This document shows, piece by piece, positions 29,588 to 38,719 of a DNA stretch of 64,000 nt; within the stretch, counting starts at the first letter, position 1, and each line of letters starts with the position of its first letter. The stretch lies in NCBI RefSeq assembly GCF_000025565.1, contig NC_014121.1, positions 2,356,001-2,420,000 of the forward strand. The letters run 5' to 3'. Made by a program: the position numbers and the translations under genes. Origin of the DNA: Enterobacter cloacae subsp. cloacae ATCC 13047. Its GTDB lineage: Bacteria; Pseudomonadota; Gammaproteobacteria; Enterobacterales; Enterobacteriaceae. The notes beneath the pieces were generated by a model that was given only the letters and a program-made list of their open reading frames with translations, did not search any database and was not told where the DNA came from.

Positions 29588-30751
29588 TTCGGCAGCACAG
29601 GCCGCTTCAGGCTGTTTACGACCCGACATCATCACTAACAGCAGGCCAAGCGCGGCAATAATGGCCCCCATCACCGGCACAAAGCTGTATCCCAGACCAC
29701 CCGAAATCACAGTACCGCCCGCTGCAGCACCGAGCGCATTGCCCAGATTGAACGCGCCAATATTCACCGACGATGAAAGACCCGGCGCCTCATGCGCGAC
29801 GCGCATTACGCGCATCTGCAGCGGCGGAACCACGGCAAAGGTGGCCGCACCCCAGACGACCATCGCAATGGCCGCGCCATACTCATTACGCGCCAGCCAG
29901 GGAATGGCAATCATGATGACAATCAGCAGGGTCAGAAAACCCTTCAGCGTTCCGCTTACGGAGCGGTCAGCAAATTTCCCACCCAGATAGTTACCAATCG
30001 AGAAGCCCACGCCAATCAGCACCAGCATCGCGGTGATAAAGATCGGCGTCGCGTGAGTGATGTCATGCAGCACCGGCGAAATATAGGTGTAAAGGGTAAA
30101 CATCGCCCCGGCACCCAGCACGGTGGTGAGCAGCGCCGAGAGCACCTGCGGGCGCATCAGTACCGACAGCTCTTTACGAACTTCAGGACGCTCACCAGCG
30201 CTGCCTTTCGGCAGAGAGAAGAACAACGCCACCATCGCGACAACACCCAGTACGGCGGTTGCGAGGAACGACATACGCCAGCCAATGACCTCACCCAGCC
30301 AGGTGGCCGCAGGAACGCCGCCAATGTTGGCGATGGTCAGGCCCATAAACATGGTTGCCACGGCACTCGCCTGCTTGTGTTTGGGCACCACGCTTGCCGC
30401 CACCACCGACCCCAACCCAAAGAAAGCGCCGTGGTTAAGGCTTGTCAGGATACGTGACAGCATCAGCGTGGTGTAATCAGGCGAAATGGCGGAGAGCACG
30501 TTGCCAAGGGTAAAGATAGCCATCAGGAAAATCAGCGCATTGCGGCGCGCTCGGTGGGAAAGCAACAGCGTCATCAGCGGTGCCCCTACCATCACACCAA
30601 TGGCATAGGCGCTGATTAACATCCCGGCTGCAGGGATAGAGACGTCCACACCGCGGGCGATAACCGGTAAGAGTCCCATAGGGGAAAATTCAGTGGTGCC
30701 AATCCCAAAAGCGCCAATCGCCAGGGCCAGCAGGGGAAAATTGATTTTCAT
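29585..30751 (-). CDS. ydhP: YdhP, major-facilitator efflux transporter
   Basis: The 388-residue protein has 12 predicted membrane helices and matches E. coli YdhP (DHA1 drug/sugar efflux family, near AraJ). MFS motifs are visible at the start (GIGTTEFSPMGLLPVIARGVD, as GTTEF) and the loop motif LLLSHRARRNALIFLM. The substrate is unknown. The order ydhP-ynhF-purR is the same as in E. coli. Confidence 0.93.
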   Translation of the reverse strand: MKINFPLLALAIGAFGIGTTEFSPMGLLPVIARGVDVSIPAAGMLISAYAIGVMVGAPLMTLLLSHRARRNALIFLMAIFTLGNVLSAISPDYTTLMLSRILTSLNHGAFFGLGSVVAASVVPKHKQASAVATMFMGLTIANIGGVPAATWLGEVIGWRMSFLATAVLGVVAMVALFFSLPKGSAGERPEVRKELSVLMRPQVLSALLTTVLGAGAMFTLYTYISPVLHDITHATPIFITAMLVLIGVGFSIGNYLGGKFADRSVSGTLKGFLTLLIVIMIAIPWLARNEYGAAIAMVVWGAATFAVVPPLQMRVMRVAHEAPGLSSSVNIGAFNLGNALGAAAGGTVISGGLGYSFVPVMGAIIAALGLLLVMMSGRKQPEAACAAE

Positions 30752-30914
30752 GCGTCAACTCCGGATGCCGTGTCATGTGTTGACACAGAACAAAGAAGCC
30801 GAAAGCATGACATCAATCACAAAAAATGAGAAGTTAACAAATTGGCAAAAGATTTTTGCCGGAGATGTAACAATGAGGGCAAGCGGGAGAGAGCGAACGC
30901 CCCCTCCGCGTAAA

Positions 30915-31004
30915 TCAGTGCAGTGCAGCCGTCAGACCTGCAGCAACAATCAGCGCCAGCACAATAACGGTGGTGAACAGCGAAAACTTCAGATCGGAAC
31001 TCAT
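30915..31004 (-). CDS. ynhF: YnhF, 29-residue stress-associated membrane protein
   Basis: Reading the minus strand from ATG 31004 gives a 29-residue protein (MSSDLKFSLFTTVIVLALIV, then AAGLTAALH) that closely matches E. coli YnhF (29 residues). It has a single hydrophobic helix from about residue 8 to 26. AAGGAG lies 8 nt upstream of the start. It sits between ydhP and purR as in E. coli. It is too short for most ORF finders. Function unknown; the E. coli protein is a single-pass membrane protein. Confidence 0.92.
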   Translation of the reverse strand: MSSDLKFSLFTTVIVLALIVAAGLTAALH

Positions 31005-31241
31005 CAATTTTTCTCCTTTTAATCCCCCCACGAAAAGTGAGCTTGCTCATTTTTACACAATTTACGTCAAAAATCTTCCAGGATTTAAACGGATAACCAC
31101 TTTAGCTCTTCCCCTTTTCATCAAGATAGGACAAAATTCCACGCTAAATTTATTAGCGTACCGGCCATTGACCCCCTCCTGACGTCCCGTGTCGTTTTCC
31201 TGGCGTGCCGCAATTCAAAATTGCGTGATAAGGGTGAGAGA

Positions 31242-31257
31242 AGGCAAACGTTTACCT
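31242..31257. promoter_or_regulatory. PUR box (O1) upstream of purR
   Basis: AGGCAAACGTTTACCT matches the PurR operator consensus (centre CAAACGTTT) 44 bp upstream of the purR start, the position of the E. coli autoregulatory site. Confidence 0.9.
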
Positions 31258-31301
31258 TCAAGGTTTTCAGGAGTTTAGGATATGGTCTGGAGTGACATTT
31301 A

Positions 31302-32327
31302 ATGGCAACAATTAAAGACGTAGCAAAACGCGCAAACGTTTCCACTACAACCGTATCACATGTAATTAACAAAACCCGCTTCGTGGCGGAAGAGACGCGC
31401 AACGCCGTCTGGGCGGCAATCAAAGAGCTGCACTACTCGCCGAGTGCCGTTGCGCGTAGCCTTAAAGTTAATCACACCAAATCCATTGGTTTGCTGGCGA
31501 CCAGCAGTGAAGCGGCCTATTTTGCCGAAATCATCGAAGCGGTTGAGAAAAACTGCTTCCAGAAAGGCTATACCCTTATCCTCGGCAACGCGTGGAACAA
31601 TATTGAAAAACAGCGCGCCTATCTGTCGATGATGGCGCAAAAGCGTGTGGATGGCCTGCTGGTGATGTGTTCCGAATACCCGGAATCTGTCCTTTCCATG
31701 CTGGAAGAGTATCGTCATATCCCGATGGTGGTGATGGACTGGGGCGAAGCGCGCGCCGACTTTACCGACTCCGTCATCGATAACGCCTTCGAAGGCGGTT
31801 ATATGGCGGGCCGCTATCTGATTGAACGCGGTCACCGTGAAATTGGCGTGATCCCGGGGCCGCTCGAGCGCAACACCGGTGCTGGCCGTCTGGCCGGGTT
31901 TATGAAGGCGATGGAAGAAGCGCTGATCACCGTGCCGGAAAACTGGATCGTGCAGGGCGACTTTGAGCCGGAGTCTGGCTACCGCGCCATGCAGCAGATC
32001 GTTTCTCAGCCGCATCGTCCAACGGCGGTGTTCTGCGGCGGGGACATCATGGCGATGGGGGCCCTGTGTGCAGCCGATGAGCTGGGCCTGCGCGTGCCGC
32101 AGGATATATCCGTGATCGGCTATGACAACGTGCGCAACGCGCGCTTCTTTACGCCTGCGCTGACCACCATCCACCAGCCGAAGGATTCTCTCGGTGAAAC
32201 GGCCTTCAATATGCTGATGGACAGGATCGTCAACAAACGTGAAGAGTCGCAGTCCATTGAAGTTCACCCGCGCCTTATCGAGCGCCGTTCCGTTGCGGAT
32301 GGTCCATTCCGCGACTACCGTCGTTAA
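31302..32327 (+). CDS. purR: PurR, purine repressor (LacI family)
   Basis: The 341-residue protein equals E. coli PurR in length and is almost identical. The N-terminal LacI helix-turn-helix and hinge ([20 protein letters not shown]; hinge [10 protein letters not shown]) are followed by a periplasmic-binding-protein fold that binds hypoxanthine and guanine as corepressors. Two PUR boxes, one upstream and one inside the coding start, predict autorepression. Confidence 0.98.
   Translation: MATIKDVAKRANVSTTTVSHVINKTRFVAEETRNAVWAAIKELHYSPSAVARSLKVNHTKSIGLLATSSEAAYFAEIIEAVEKNCFQKGYTLILGNAWNNIEKQRAYLSMMAQKRVDGLLVMCSEYPESVLSMLEEYRHIPMVVMDWGEARADFTDSVIDNAFEGGYMAGRYLIERGHREIGVIPGPLERNTGAGRLAGFMKAMEEALITVPENWIVQGDFEPESGYRAMQQIVSQPHRPTAVFCGGDIMAMGALCAADELGLRVPQDISVIGYDNVRNARFFTPALTTIHQPKDSLGETAFNMLMDRIVNKREESQSIEVHPRLIERRSVADGPFRDYRR
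31330..31345. promoter_or_regulatory. PUR box (O2) inside the purR coding sequence
   Basis: GCGCAAACGTTTCCAC, codons 10-15 of purR, repeats the operator core GCAAACGTTT. E. coli purR has the same second operator within the gene. Confidence 0.85.
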
Positions 32328-32343
32328 TCTCGTGTGGAGCCAG

Positions 32344-33255
32344 CTAAGCTGGCTCCCGTAGCCATTCCCGGTTAAGCGTTTCGCTGTCTCCCAGATAATC
32401 CAGTAGCCATGCCATGGCGGGCGACACATCATTTTGTTGCCACGTCAGGCAGCAGGCCGCATCCGGGAACGGATTCTCCAGCGTCAGCTCGACCCATTCA
32501 CCGGTATCGATTCTCGGCTTAGCGAAATGGACGGGAACCATCGCGACGCACAGCCCGGCGCTGAGGCAGGTCGCGGAGGATTCCCAGTCCGGCGCTACCA
32601 CCCGCCGCTGGTTATCAAGAAGCCAGGTAATACGTTTTGGCAACGAGCGCGAGGTATCCTCCAGCACCAGCGACGGCCAGTTGCGCAGCGTGTCGTCACT
32701 CAGCGGTCCCTCCAGGGCAGCCAGCGGATGATCGTGTGCCACGACACATTTCCAGCTCAACATGCCCATATCGCGAAACGCATAGCGCCCCCCGACGGGG
32801 ATCGCCTGGGTTGCGCCAATCGCCATCTCTGCCCTGCCGTCCGCCAGCGCGTCCCAGACCCCGTTGAATACCTCCTGCGAGACACGAAGTTCAACGTCTG
32901 AAAAATGGCGATAGAAATCCACGATCATCTGCCGGGTACGCTCCGGCTTAACGATATTGTCCACGGCGATGGAAAGATGTCCGCGCCAGCCGTTGGCGAT
33001 CTGCTGGCACTGTTCGCGGGTGATCTGCATTTTTTTGATAACAGAACGCCCTTCTTTCAAAAACCACGCGCCAGCAGGCGTTAATTCCACATCGCGATGC
33101 CGCCGTTCGAACAGCGGAACCGCCAGCCACTCTTCAAGCTGCCGCACCGTGTAGCTGATAGCCGAAGGGACGCGGTGCAACTCCTGTGCCGCACCGCTAA
33201 AGCTGCCGTTACGCGCGACAGCATCCACCACTTCAAGAGAATAATCTGACCACAT
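32344..33255 (-). CDS. punR: PunR (YdhB), LysR-type regulator of the purine exporter/importer punC
   Basis: The 303-residue LTTR matches E. coli PunR (YdhB). The N-terminal winged helix-turn-helix is SLEVVDAVARNGSFSGAAQEL with AISYTVRQLEEWL as the recognition part; the effector domain follows. The start ATG 33255 gives MWSDYSLEVV as in E. coli; the longer open frame upstream is spurious. It diverges from punC. In E. coli PunR activates punC for adenosine use. Confidence 0.95.
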   Translation of the reverse strand: MWSDYSLEVVDAVARNGSFSGAAQELHRVPSAISYTVRQLEEWLAVPLFERRHRDVELTPAGAWFLKEGRSVIKKMQITREQCQQIANGWRGHLSIAVDNIVKPERTRQMIVDFYRHFSDVELRVSQEVFNGVWDALADGRAEMAIGATQAIPVGGRYAFRDMGMLSWKCVVAHDHPLAALEGPLSDDTLRNWPSLVLEDTSRSLPKRITWLLDNQRRVVAPDWESSATCLSAGLCVAMVPVHFAKPRIDTGEWVELTLENPFPDAACCLTWQQNDVSPAMAWLLDYLGDSETLNREWLREPA

Positions 33256-33370
33256 TTTCTGCCTGCAAAAAATTTGAATGCAACCGCCAAATATTAGCGT
33301 TTCACAACCCGCTTTGCACTCCCTACACTCTGCGCCAGTGTCTACCTGCCTCCTCAAGGAGAATAAAACA

Positions 33371-34570
33371 ATGCAACCCAGGAATGGATTTTTAGTCTGG
33401 CTCGGCGGTTTGAGCGTGCTGGGCTTTTTGGCCACCGATATGTACCTGCCCGCGTTTGCGGCGATGCAGGAAGATCTGCAAACGCCAGCCGCGGCCATCA
33501 GCGCCAGCCTGAGTTTGTTCCTCGCCGGTTTTGCCATCGCACAGCTGCTCTGGGGCCCGCTCTCCGATCGCTTCGGGCGTAAACCGGTGTTGTTGCTGGG
33601 CCTGGCCATTTTTGCCGCAGGCTGTCTGGGAATGTTGTGGGTACGCGATGCGACCTGGCTGCTGGTGCTGCGCTTTGTGCAGGCCGTCGGCGTCTGTGCC
33701 GCGGCGGTAACCTGGCAGGCTCTCGTGACCGACTACTACCCGGCCAACCGTACCAACCGAATTTTCGCCACCATTATGCCGCTGGTTGGCCTGTCACCCG
33801 CCCTCGCTCCCCTGCTGGGCAGCTGGATCCTCGCGCACTTTGACTGGCAGGCCATTTTTGCCACGCTGTTTGCCATCACCCTGGTACTGATGCTGCCAGC
33901 GTTTGCCCTCAAGCCCGCGCATAAAAAAGAGGCGCATGCTGACGCTAAACCGATCACGTTCCTCTTCCTGCTGAGCGCCAAAGCGTATCGTGGTAACGTC
34001 CTGGTCTATGCCGCCTGCTCGGCGAGCTTCTTCGCCTGGCTCACCGGCTCGCCGTTTATTCTGCACGATATGGGGTACAGCCCGGCCGCCATTGGTCTGA
34101 GCTATGTCCCACAGACCATCGCCTTCCTGCTGGGCGGATACGGCTGCCGTGCGGCGCTGCAGAAATGGGAAGGCCAGCAGATGCTGCCCTGGCTGCTGGC
34201 GCTGTTTGCGTTGAGCGTGGGCGCCACCTGGGCCGTTGGGTTTATTCCAGGCGTCGGTCTGACGGAGATTTTGATTCCGTTCTGCGTGATGGCGGTGGCT
34301 AACGGTGCCATTTACCCTATCGTGGTCGCACAGGCGTTACGTCCTTTCCCGCAGGCGACAGGACGCGCCGCGGCGCTGCAAAATACCCTGCAGCTCGGCC
34401 TGTGCTTCCTGGCAAGCCTGGTGGTGTCAGCGCTGATTGCCACCCCGCTGTTAACTACCACCAGCGTGATGCTGGTCACCGTTGCGCTGGCAGTAATGGG
34501 TTATCGCATGCAATCCGCCGCACAGCGCGAGCTTGAGAACCATGCTCAGGCGGAAACGTCGCACGCGTAA
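33371..34570 (+). CDS. punC: PunC (YdhC), MFS purine-nucleoside transporter
   Basis: The 399-residue protein has 12 membrane helices and matches E. coli PunC (403) of the Bcr/CflA group. It shows [14 protein letters not shown], the MFS motif [17 protein letters not shown], and [16 protein letters not shown] 33371 is used; the in-frame upstream extension overlaps the punR promoter region. The 115-bp gap to punR should hold the shared regulatory sites. Confidence 0.94.
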   Translation: MQPRNGFLVWLGGLSVLGFLATDMYLPAFAAMQEDLQTPAAAISASLSLFLAGFAIAQLLWGPLSDRFGRKPVLLLGLAIFAAGCLGMLWVRDATWLLVLRFVQAVGVCAAAVTWQALVTDYYPANRTNRIFATIMPLVGLSPALAPLLGSWILAHFDWQAIFATLFAITLVLMLPAFALKPAHKKEAHADAKPITFLFLLSAKAYRGNVLVYAACSASFFAWLTGSPFILHDMGYSPAAIGLSYVPQTIAFLLGGYGCRAALQKWEGQQMLPWLLALFALSVGATWAVGFIPGVGLTEILIPFCVMAVANGAIYPIVVAQALRPFPQATGRAAALQNTLQLGLCFLASLVVSALIATPLLTTTSVMLVTVALAVMGYRMQSAAQRELENHAQAETSHA

Positions 34571-34646
34571 TCACTGGGGAAAATATGTAACATTTCAGTG
34601 ATTAGGTTGCTAAGAATTTTCTATTGAATCACCAAATTTTGAGGCC

Positions 34647-34652
34647 TATACT
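34647..34652 (+). promoter_or_regulatory. Distal cfa promoter, -10 element
   Basis: TATACT at 34647 would start transcription near 34659, about 210 nt upstream of the cfa start. This agrees with the long sigma-70 cfa mRNA of E. coli, whose leader is the target of the sRNA RydC. Confidence 0.6.
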
Positions 34653-34690
34653 AAATTTGGTTCGATTAAATACGATAAATATTAAGTGTT

Positions 34691-34716
34691 AACGGGAGCC
34701 GGAGTGCTCCCGTTTT
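34691..34716 (+). other. Terminator-like hairpin: end of punC transcripts or attenuator in the long cfa leader
   Basis: AACGGGAGC (34691-34699), six-base loop, GCTCCCGTT (34706-34714), then TT. It lies 120 bp after punC but also about 35 nt into the predicted long cfa transcript. Confidence 0.65.
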
Positions 34717-34821
34717 ACCATGGAAGGCATTTCGGCAAGGGTTATCTCCCTTCCTCTGTTCTACGTCGGATACTAGCCTCGCGGTATTTACCGTGAGATT
34801 TCTCACAAACCATAAAAAGCG

Positions 34822-34829
34822 TCTACGCT
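34822..34829 (+). promoter_or_regulatory. Proximal cfa promoter with sigma-S-type -10
   Basis: TCTACGCT fits the sigma-S extended -10 pattern (KCTAYRCT). Transcription would begin near 34836, 33 nt before the cfa start, which is where the E. coli stationary-phase cfa promoter begins. Confidence 0.75.
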
Positions 34830-34868
34830 GTTTGAAGGTTCTGATCACAGTAAGGTGATGGAGAAGCT

Positions 34869-36017
34869 ATGAGTTCATCGTGTATAGAAGAAGTCAGCGT
34901 TCCGGACGATAACTGGTCCCGGATCGTCAGTGAACTGTTAGGTCGTGCAGGCATCACTATCAACGGATCTTCACCCTCCGATCCGCAGGTCAAACATCCC
35001 GATTTTTTTAAACGCGTGCTGCGCGAGGGATCGTTAGGGCTGGGCGAAAGCTATATGGATGGCTGGTGGGATTGCGAGCGGCTGGATATTTTCTTTGCCA
35101 GCGTGTTGCGCGCCGGTCTGGAGAACCAGCTCCCCCGCAATATAAAAGATACGTTGCGCGTCGCCTCCGCCCGTTTGTTCAATCTGCAAAGCAAAAAGCG
35201 GGCGTGGATCGTGGGCAAAGAGCACTACGACCTCGGTAACGATTTGTTCAGCCGCATGCTGGATCCCTTCATGCAATACTCCTGCGCCTACTGGAAAAAG
35301 GCGACAACCCTCGAAGAAGCCCAGCAGGATAAACTGCGTCTGATTAGCGAGAAACTGCAGCTGCAGCCCGGCATGCGTGTGCTGGATATCGGCTGCGGCT
35401 GGGGCGGTCTGGCGTATTTTATGGCGAAGCACTACGGCGTCAGCGTGGTCGGCGTAACCATTTCAGCCGAACAGCAAAAAATGGCCCGGGAGCGCTGCCA
35501 GGGTCTCGACGTTGATATCCGTCTGCAGGATTACCGCGACCTCAACGAGCAGTTTGATCGCATTGTTTCCGTGGGCATGTTTGAGCACGTGGGGCCGAAA
35601 AATTACGACACCTATTTTGAGGTGGTGGATCGTAATTTAAAACCCGACGGCATTTTCCTGCTGCACACCATAGGCTCTAAGCGCACGGACAATAACGTTG
35701 ACCCGTGGATCAATAAATACATCTTTCCGAATGGCTGTTTGCCTTCCGTTCGCCAGATTGCCAACGCCAGCGAAAGCCACTTCATTATGGAAGACTGGCA
35801 TAACTTTGGCGCGGATTACGACACCACGCTTATGGCGTGGCATGAACGTTTCCAGCAAGCGTGGCCTGAGATTGCAGACAACTATTCTGAGCGATTTAAA
35901 CGGATGTTCAGCTATTATCTGAATGCCTGCGCAGGTGCGTTCCGCGCGCGTGATATTCAGCTCTGGCAGGTGGTCTTCAGTCGTGGCATTGAACATGGCT
36001 TACGTGTGCCGCGCTAA
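34869..36017 (+). CDS. cfa: Cyclopropane-fatty-acid phospholipid synthase
   Basis: The 382-residue protein equals E. coli Cfa in length. The SAM-binding motif is VLDIGCGWGGLAYFMAKHYG near residue 170, and the catalytic-region residues of AYWKKATTLEEAQQDKL and GMFEHVGPKNY are present. It adds a methylene group to unsaturated acyl chains of membrane lipids. It has a long leader with two predicted promoters and a GGAG ribosome-binding site. Confidence 0.97.
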   Translation: MSSSCIEEVSVPDDNWSRIVSELLGRAGITINGSSPSDPQVKHPDFFKRVLREGSLGLGESYMDGWWDCERLDIFFASVLRAGLENQLPRNIKDTLRVASARLFNLQSKKRAWIVGKEHYDLGNDLFSRMLDPFMQYSCAYWKKATTLEEAQQDKLRLISEKLQLQPGMRVLDIGCGWGGLAYFMAKHYGVSVVGVTISAEQQKMARERCQGLDVDIRLQDYRDLNEQFDRIVSVGMFEHVGPKNYDTYFEVVDRNLKPDGIFLLHTIGSKRTDNNVDPWINKYIFPNGCLPSVRQIANASESHFIMEDWHNFGADYDTTLMAWHERFQQAWPEIADNYSERFKRMFSYYLNACAGAFRARDIQLWQVVFSRGIEHGLRVPR

Positions 36018-36048
36018 AAAATAACCCCGGGTATCCGGGGTTATTTTT
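36017..36048. terminator. Bidirectional terminator between cfa and ribC
   Basis: A 14-bp stem (AAAAATAACCCCGG, 36017-36030, with CCGGGGTTATTTTT, 36035-36048), loop GTAT. It contains the last base of the cfa stop and borders the ribC stop. Confidence 0.95.
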
Positions 36049-36689
36049 TATTCTTCTTCGGTGGCCTTTATTATGGCCGCCTCTTTCGCCGCCAGCACAC
36101 GCTCGACGGTATCCACGACCGCCTGGGTTTGTGGATCGATTTCGATATTCACACGCTGCCCCAGTTTTTTCGCCCCCAGCGTCGTACGCTGCAGCGTTTC
36201 CGGAATTAAATGCACGCAAAAACGCGTCGGCGTCACTTCTCCGACCGTCAGGCTAATCCCATCAATACCAATAAATCCTTTATACAGGATGTATTTCATT
36301 AATGACGGATCCTGCACTTTAAACCAGATTTGACGGTTATTTTCAGAGGTGACAATTTTCGCCACTTCGGCGGTGGTCATGATATGGCCCGACATCAGGT
36401 GGCCGCCAATTTCATCGCTGAACTTCGCCGCACGCTCTACGTTTACGGTATCGCCCACCACCAGTTCGCCCAGGTTGGTGATACGCAGCGTTTCTTTCAT
36501 TAAATCAAAGCTAATCTGGTTGCCGTTAATTTCGGTCACCGTCAGGCAGCAGCCGTTATGCGCAACCGAGGCACCGGTTTCGATGCCATCCAGCATATAT
36601 TCTGGCAGCTCAACGACGTGGGTACGGAAATTAGGTTTTTCATCAATGGACACCACTTTAGCGGTGCCCTGCACAATACCAGTAAACAT
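36048..36689 (-). CDS. ribC: Riboflavin synthase alpha chain
   Basis: The 213-residue protein matches E. coli RibC (also called RibE). It shows the duplicated lumazine-binding domains: [14 protein letters not shown] with NGCCLTV, and GGHLMSGHI with GISLTVGEV. It dismutates two 6,7-dimethyl-8-ribityllumazines into riboflavin. It diverges from mdtK. I see no FMN riboswitch in its leader; in enterobacteria that element precedes ribB. Confidence 0.97.
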   Translation of the reverse strand: MFTGIVQGTAKVVSIDEKPNFRTHVVELPEYMLDGIETGASVAHNGCCLTVTEINGNQISFDLMKETLRITNLGELVVGDTVNVERAAKFSDEIGGHLMSGHIMTTAEVAKIVTSENNRQIWFKVQDPSLMKYILYKGFIGIDGISLTVGEVTPTRFCVHLIPETLQRTTLGAKKLGQRVNIEIDPQTQAVVDTVERVLAAKEAAIIKATEEE

Positions 36690-36821
36690 GCTTACAACTC
36701 CTGTATTTTCCGGACGGTGGTGACACCGTTTAATCCCACCACAATAACAGTTGGAAATACAGGTTGCCAGAGCAGCGCATTTTCTGGCGATTTTTTCACT
36801 AGATTAATAGCTAAAGCCCGC

Positions 36822-36880
36822 TACAATAGCTGGCTCCCCCTCTGCTTTTTCTTCTTGCTGCCAGTTACGGCGGCTTTTTT
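36822..36880 (+). promoter_or_regulatory. mdtK leader with a -10 element and a terminator-like hairpin
   Basis: TACAAT at 36822 predicts a start near 36834. A stem GCTGCC (36857-36862), loop AGTTAC, GGCGGC (36869-36874; one T-G pair) followed by six T ends at 36880, only 35 nt before the mdtK GTG. Transcripts from this promoter would face an intrinsic terminator before mdtK, so attenuation or a short leader RNA is possible. Confidence 0.55.
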
Positions 36881-36915
36881 AGTCTCTCATATAACTACAA
36901 AATAAAGGTGTTCAC

Positions 36916-38289
36916 GTGCAGAAGTACATGAATGAAGCGCGGCAGTTATTGGCACTGGCTATCCCGGTGATCATCGCGCAGGTGGCCCAGACCGCAATGG
37001 GATTTGTGGATACGGTGATGGCCGGTGGCTACAGCGCCACCGATATGGCCGCCGTGGCAATCGGAACCTCTATCTGGCTTCCGGCCATTCTCTTCGGTCA
37101 CGGCCTGCTGCTGGCACTCACGCCGGTTATCGCCCAGCTGAATGGTTCCGGCCGACGTGAACGTATCGCCCATCAGGTGCGCCAGGGCTTTTGGCTGGCT
37201 GGATTTGTCTCCGTACTGATTATGATCGTGCTCTGGAACGCCGGGCATATCATTCGCGCCATGCATAATATCGACCCGGCTCTGGCAGACAAAGCCGTGG
37301 GGTATCTGCGCGCCCTGCTCTGGGGTGTACCGGGTTATCTCTTCTTCCAGGTAGCGCGTAACCAGTGCGAAGGCCTGGCAAAAACCAAGCCGGGGATGGT
37401 CATGGGCTTTATCGGTTTACTGGTCAACATTCCGGTGAACTATATCTTTATTTACGGCCATTTTGGTATGCCGGAGCTTGGCGGCGTAGGCTGCGGCGTG
37501 GCAACAGCGGCGGTGTACTGGGTGATGTTCTTTAGCATACTCACCTTTGTTAAACACGCCCGCTCCCTGCGTGATATCCGCAATGAGCGTTCATTCAGCA
37601 CGCCGGACTGGCACATTATGATGCGTCTGGTACAGCTGGGGCTGCCCATTGCGCTGGCACTGTTCTTCGAAGTGACTCTGTTTGCCGTGGTCGCCCTGCT
37701 GGTCTCGCCACTGGGCATTGTGAACGTGGCCGGACACCAGATTGCGCTGAACTTCAGCTCGCTGATGTTCGTCCTGCCGATGTCGCTGGCGGCCGCGGTC
37801 ACCATCCGCGTCGGCTTCCGTCTGGGGCAAGGTTCAACCCTTGATGCACAAACGGCTGCGCGTACCGGGCTGGGCGTGGGTGTCTGTATGGCGGTCTGCA
37901 CCGCGCTTTTCACCGTCGCACTCCGGGAGCAAATTGCCCTGCTCTACAATGACAATCCGGAAGTGGTGATGCTGGCATCGCATCTGATGCTGCTGGCAGC
38001 GGTATACCAGATCTCTGACTCCATCCAGGTGATCGGCAGCGGCGTACTGCGTGGTTATAAAGATACCCGCTCCATCTTCTTTATTACCTTCATCGCCTAC
38101 TGGGTGTTGGGTCTGCCGAGCGGTTACATTCTCGCGCTCACCGATCTGGTGGTGGATCGTATGGGGCCCGCAGGGTTCTGGATCGGCTTTATTATCGGTC
38201 TGACCTCTGCGGCTATCATGATGATGCTGCGTATGCGCTTCCTGCAACGTCAGCCATCCACGGTAATTTTGCAACGCGCCGCACGTTAA
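36916..38289 (+). CDS. mdtK: MdtK (NorE/YdhE), MATE multidrug efflux pump
   Basis: The 457-residue protein has 12 membrane helices and is nearly identical to E. coli MdtK. It starts at GTG 36916 ([20 protein letters not shown]). MATE features include [27 protein letters not shown] near the N-terminus and the pseudo-repeat in the C-half. It exports quinolones and other cations using Na+/H+. A terminator-like hairpin precedes it. Confidence 0.97.
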   Translation: MQKYMNEARQLLALAIPVIIAQVAQTAMGFVDTVMAGGYSATDMAAVAIGTSIWLPAILFGHGLLLALTPVIAQLNGSGRRERIAHQVRQGFWLAGFVSVLIMIVLWNAGHIIRAMHNIDPALADKAVGYLRALLWGVPGYLFFQVARNQCEGLAKTKPGMVMGFIGLLVNIPVNYIFIYGHFGMPELGGVGCGVATAAVYWVMFFSILTFVKHARSLRDIRNERSFSTPDWHIMMRLVQLGLPIALALFFEVTLFAVVALLVSPLGIVNVAGHQIALNFSSLMFVLPMSLAAAVTIRVGFRLGQGSTLDAQTAARTGLGVGVCMAVCTALFTVALREQIALLYNDNPEVVMLASHLMLLAAVYQISDSIQVIGSGVLRGYKDTRSIFFITFIAYWVLGLPSGYILALTDLVVDRMGPAGFWIGFIIGLTSAAIMMMLRMRFLQRQPSTVILQRAAR

Positions 38290-38295
38290 ATACAC

Positions 38296-38325
38296 AGTAG
38301 CCGCCTGCTGGCGGCTACTTTCTCT
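38296..38325 (+). terminator. Terminator of mdtK
   Basis: A 10-bp stem (38296-38305 with 38310-38319), loop TGCT, then TTCTCTT. Confidence 0.8.
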
Positions 38326-38385
38326 TCACTTTGCGCGGTAATGAAGCAATCGCGTGAAATCAGAGAGAAAAATGCATTTTGCCTC

Positions 38386-38414
38386 TTGCCACTGCGGTGC
38401 TGTGCCGCTAATAT
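38386..38414 (+). promoter_or_regulatory. Promoter of the tRNA-Val pair
   Basis: TTGCCA (38386-38391), 17-bp spacer, TAATAT (38409-38414), followed by a GC-rich discriminator (TCGTCCCC) typical of stringently controlled stable-RNA promoters. Confidence 0.8.
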
Positions 38415-38442
38415 TCGTCCCCGTTGTCACCGACAACACGTT

Positions 38443-38519
38443 GCGTTCATAGCTCAGTTGGTTAGAGCACCACCTTGACATGGTGGGGGTCGTTGGTTCG
38501 AGTCCAATTGAACGCACCA
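38443..38519 (+). tRNA. valV: tRNA-Val (anticodon GAC)
   Basis: A complete 77-nt cloverleaf with encoded CCA. The acceptor stem is GCGTTCA/TGAACGC, the anticodon stem CCACC/GGTGG with loop TTGACAT (anticodon GAC), and the T loop TTCGAGT. It lies after mdtK like E. coli valV. Confidence 0.97.
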
Positions 38520-38523
38520 TTCT

Positions 38524-38600
38524 GCGTCCGTAGCTCAGTTGGTTAGAGCACCACCTTGACATGGTGGGGGTCGGTGGTTCGAGTCCACTCGGACGCACCA
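38524..38600 (+). tRNA. valW: tRNA-Val (anticodon GAC)
   Basis: A second 77-nt tRNA-Val starting four bases after the first, with acceptor stem GCGTCCG/CGGACGC, the same anticodon arm and T stem GGTGG/CCACT. It is the counterpart of E. coli valW; the two are clearly cotranscribed. Confidence 0.97.
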
Positions 38601-38620
38601 TTTCAGTCCTGAAATGGTGC
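38595..38620 (+). terminator. Hairpin overlapping the valW 3' end
   Basis: GCACCATTTCAG (38595-38606) pairs with CTGAAATGGTGC (38609-38620). The stem starts inside the tRNA CCA end. Only a weak T-rich stretch follows, so it may work as a terminator or as a processing structure. Confidence 0.55.
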
Positions 38621-38719
38621 AAATCCTCTTCTTGTAGTCTGAATAATCCCAATCGCCTGATTTTTTACGCTTTCTCCTGCTACGCTTTTCATATGACAAA
38701 AAAAGCAGGAACAGTGTCG

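Noticed and set aside
33256..33609. N-terminal extension of punR by 118 residues
   Set aside because: The extension overlaps punC on the other strand; homologues start at MWSDYSLEVV (33255).
36690..36915. FMN riboswitch upstream of ribC
   Set aside because: No RFN conserved core was seen; in enterobacteria that element precedes ribB, not ribC.
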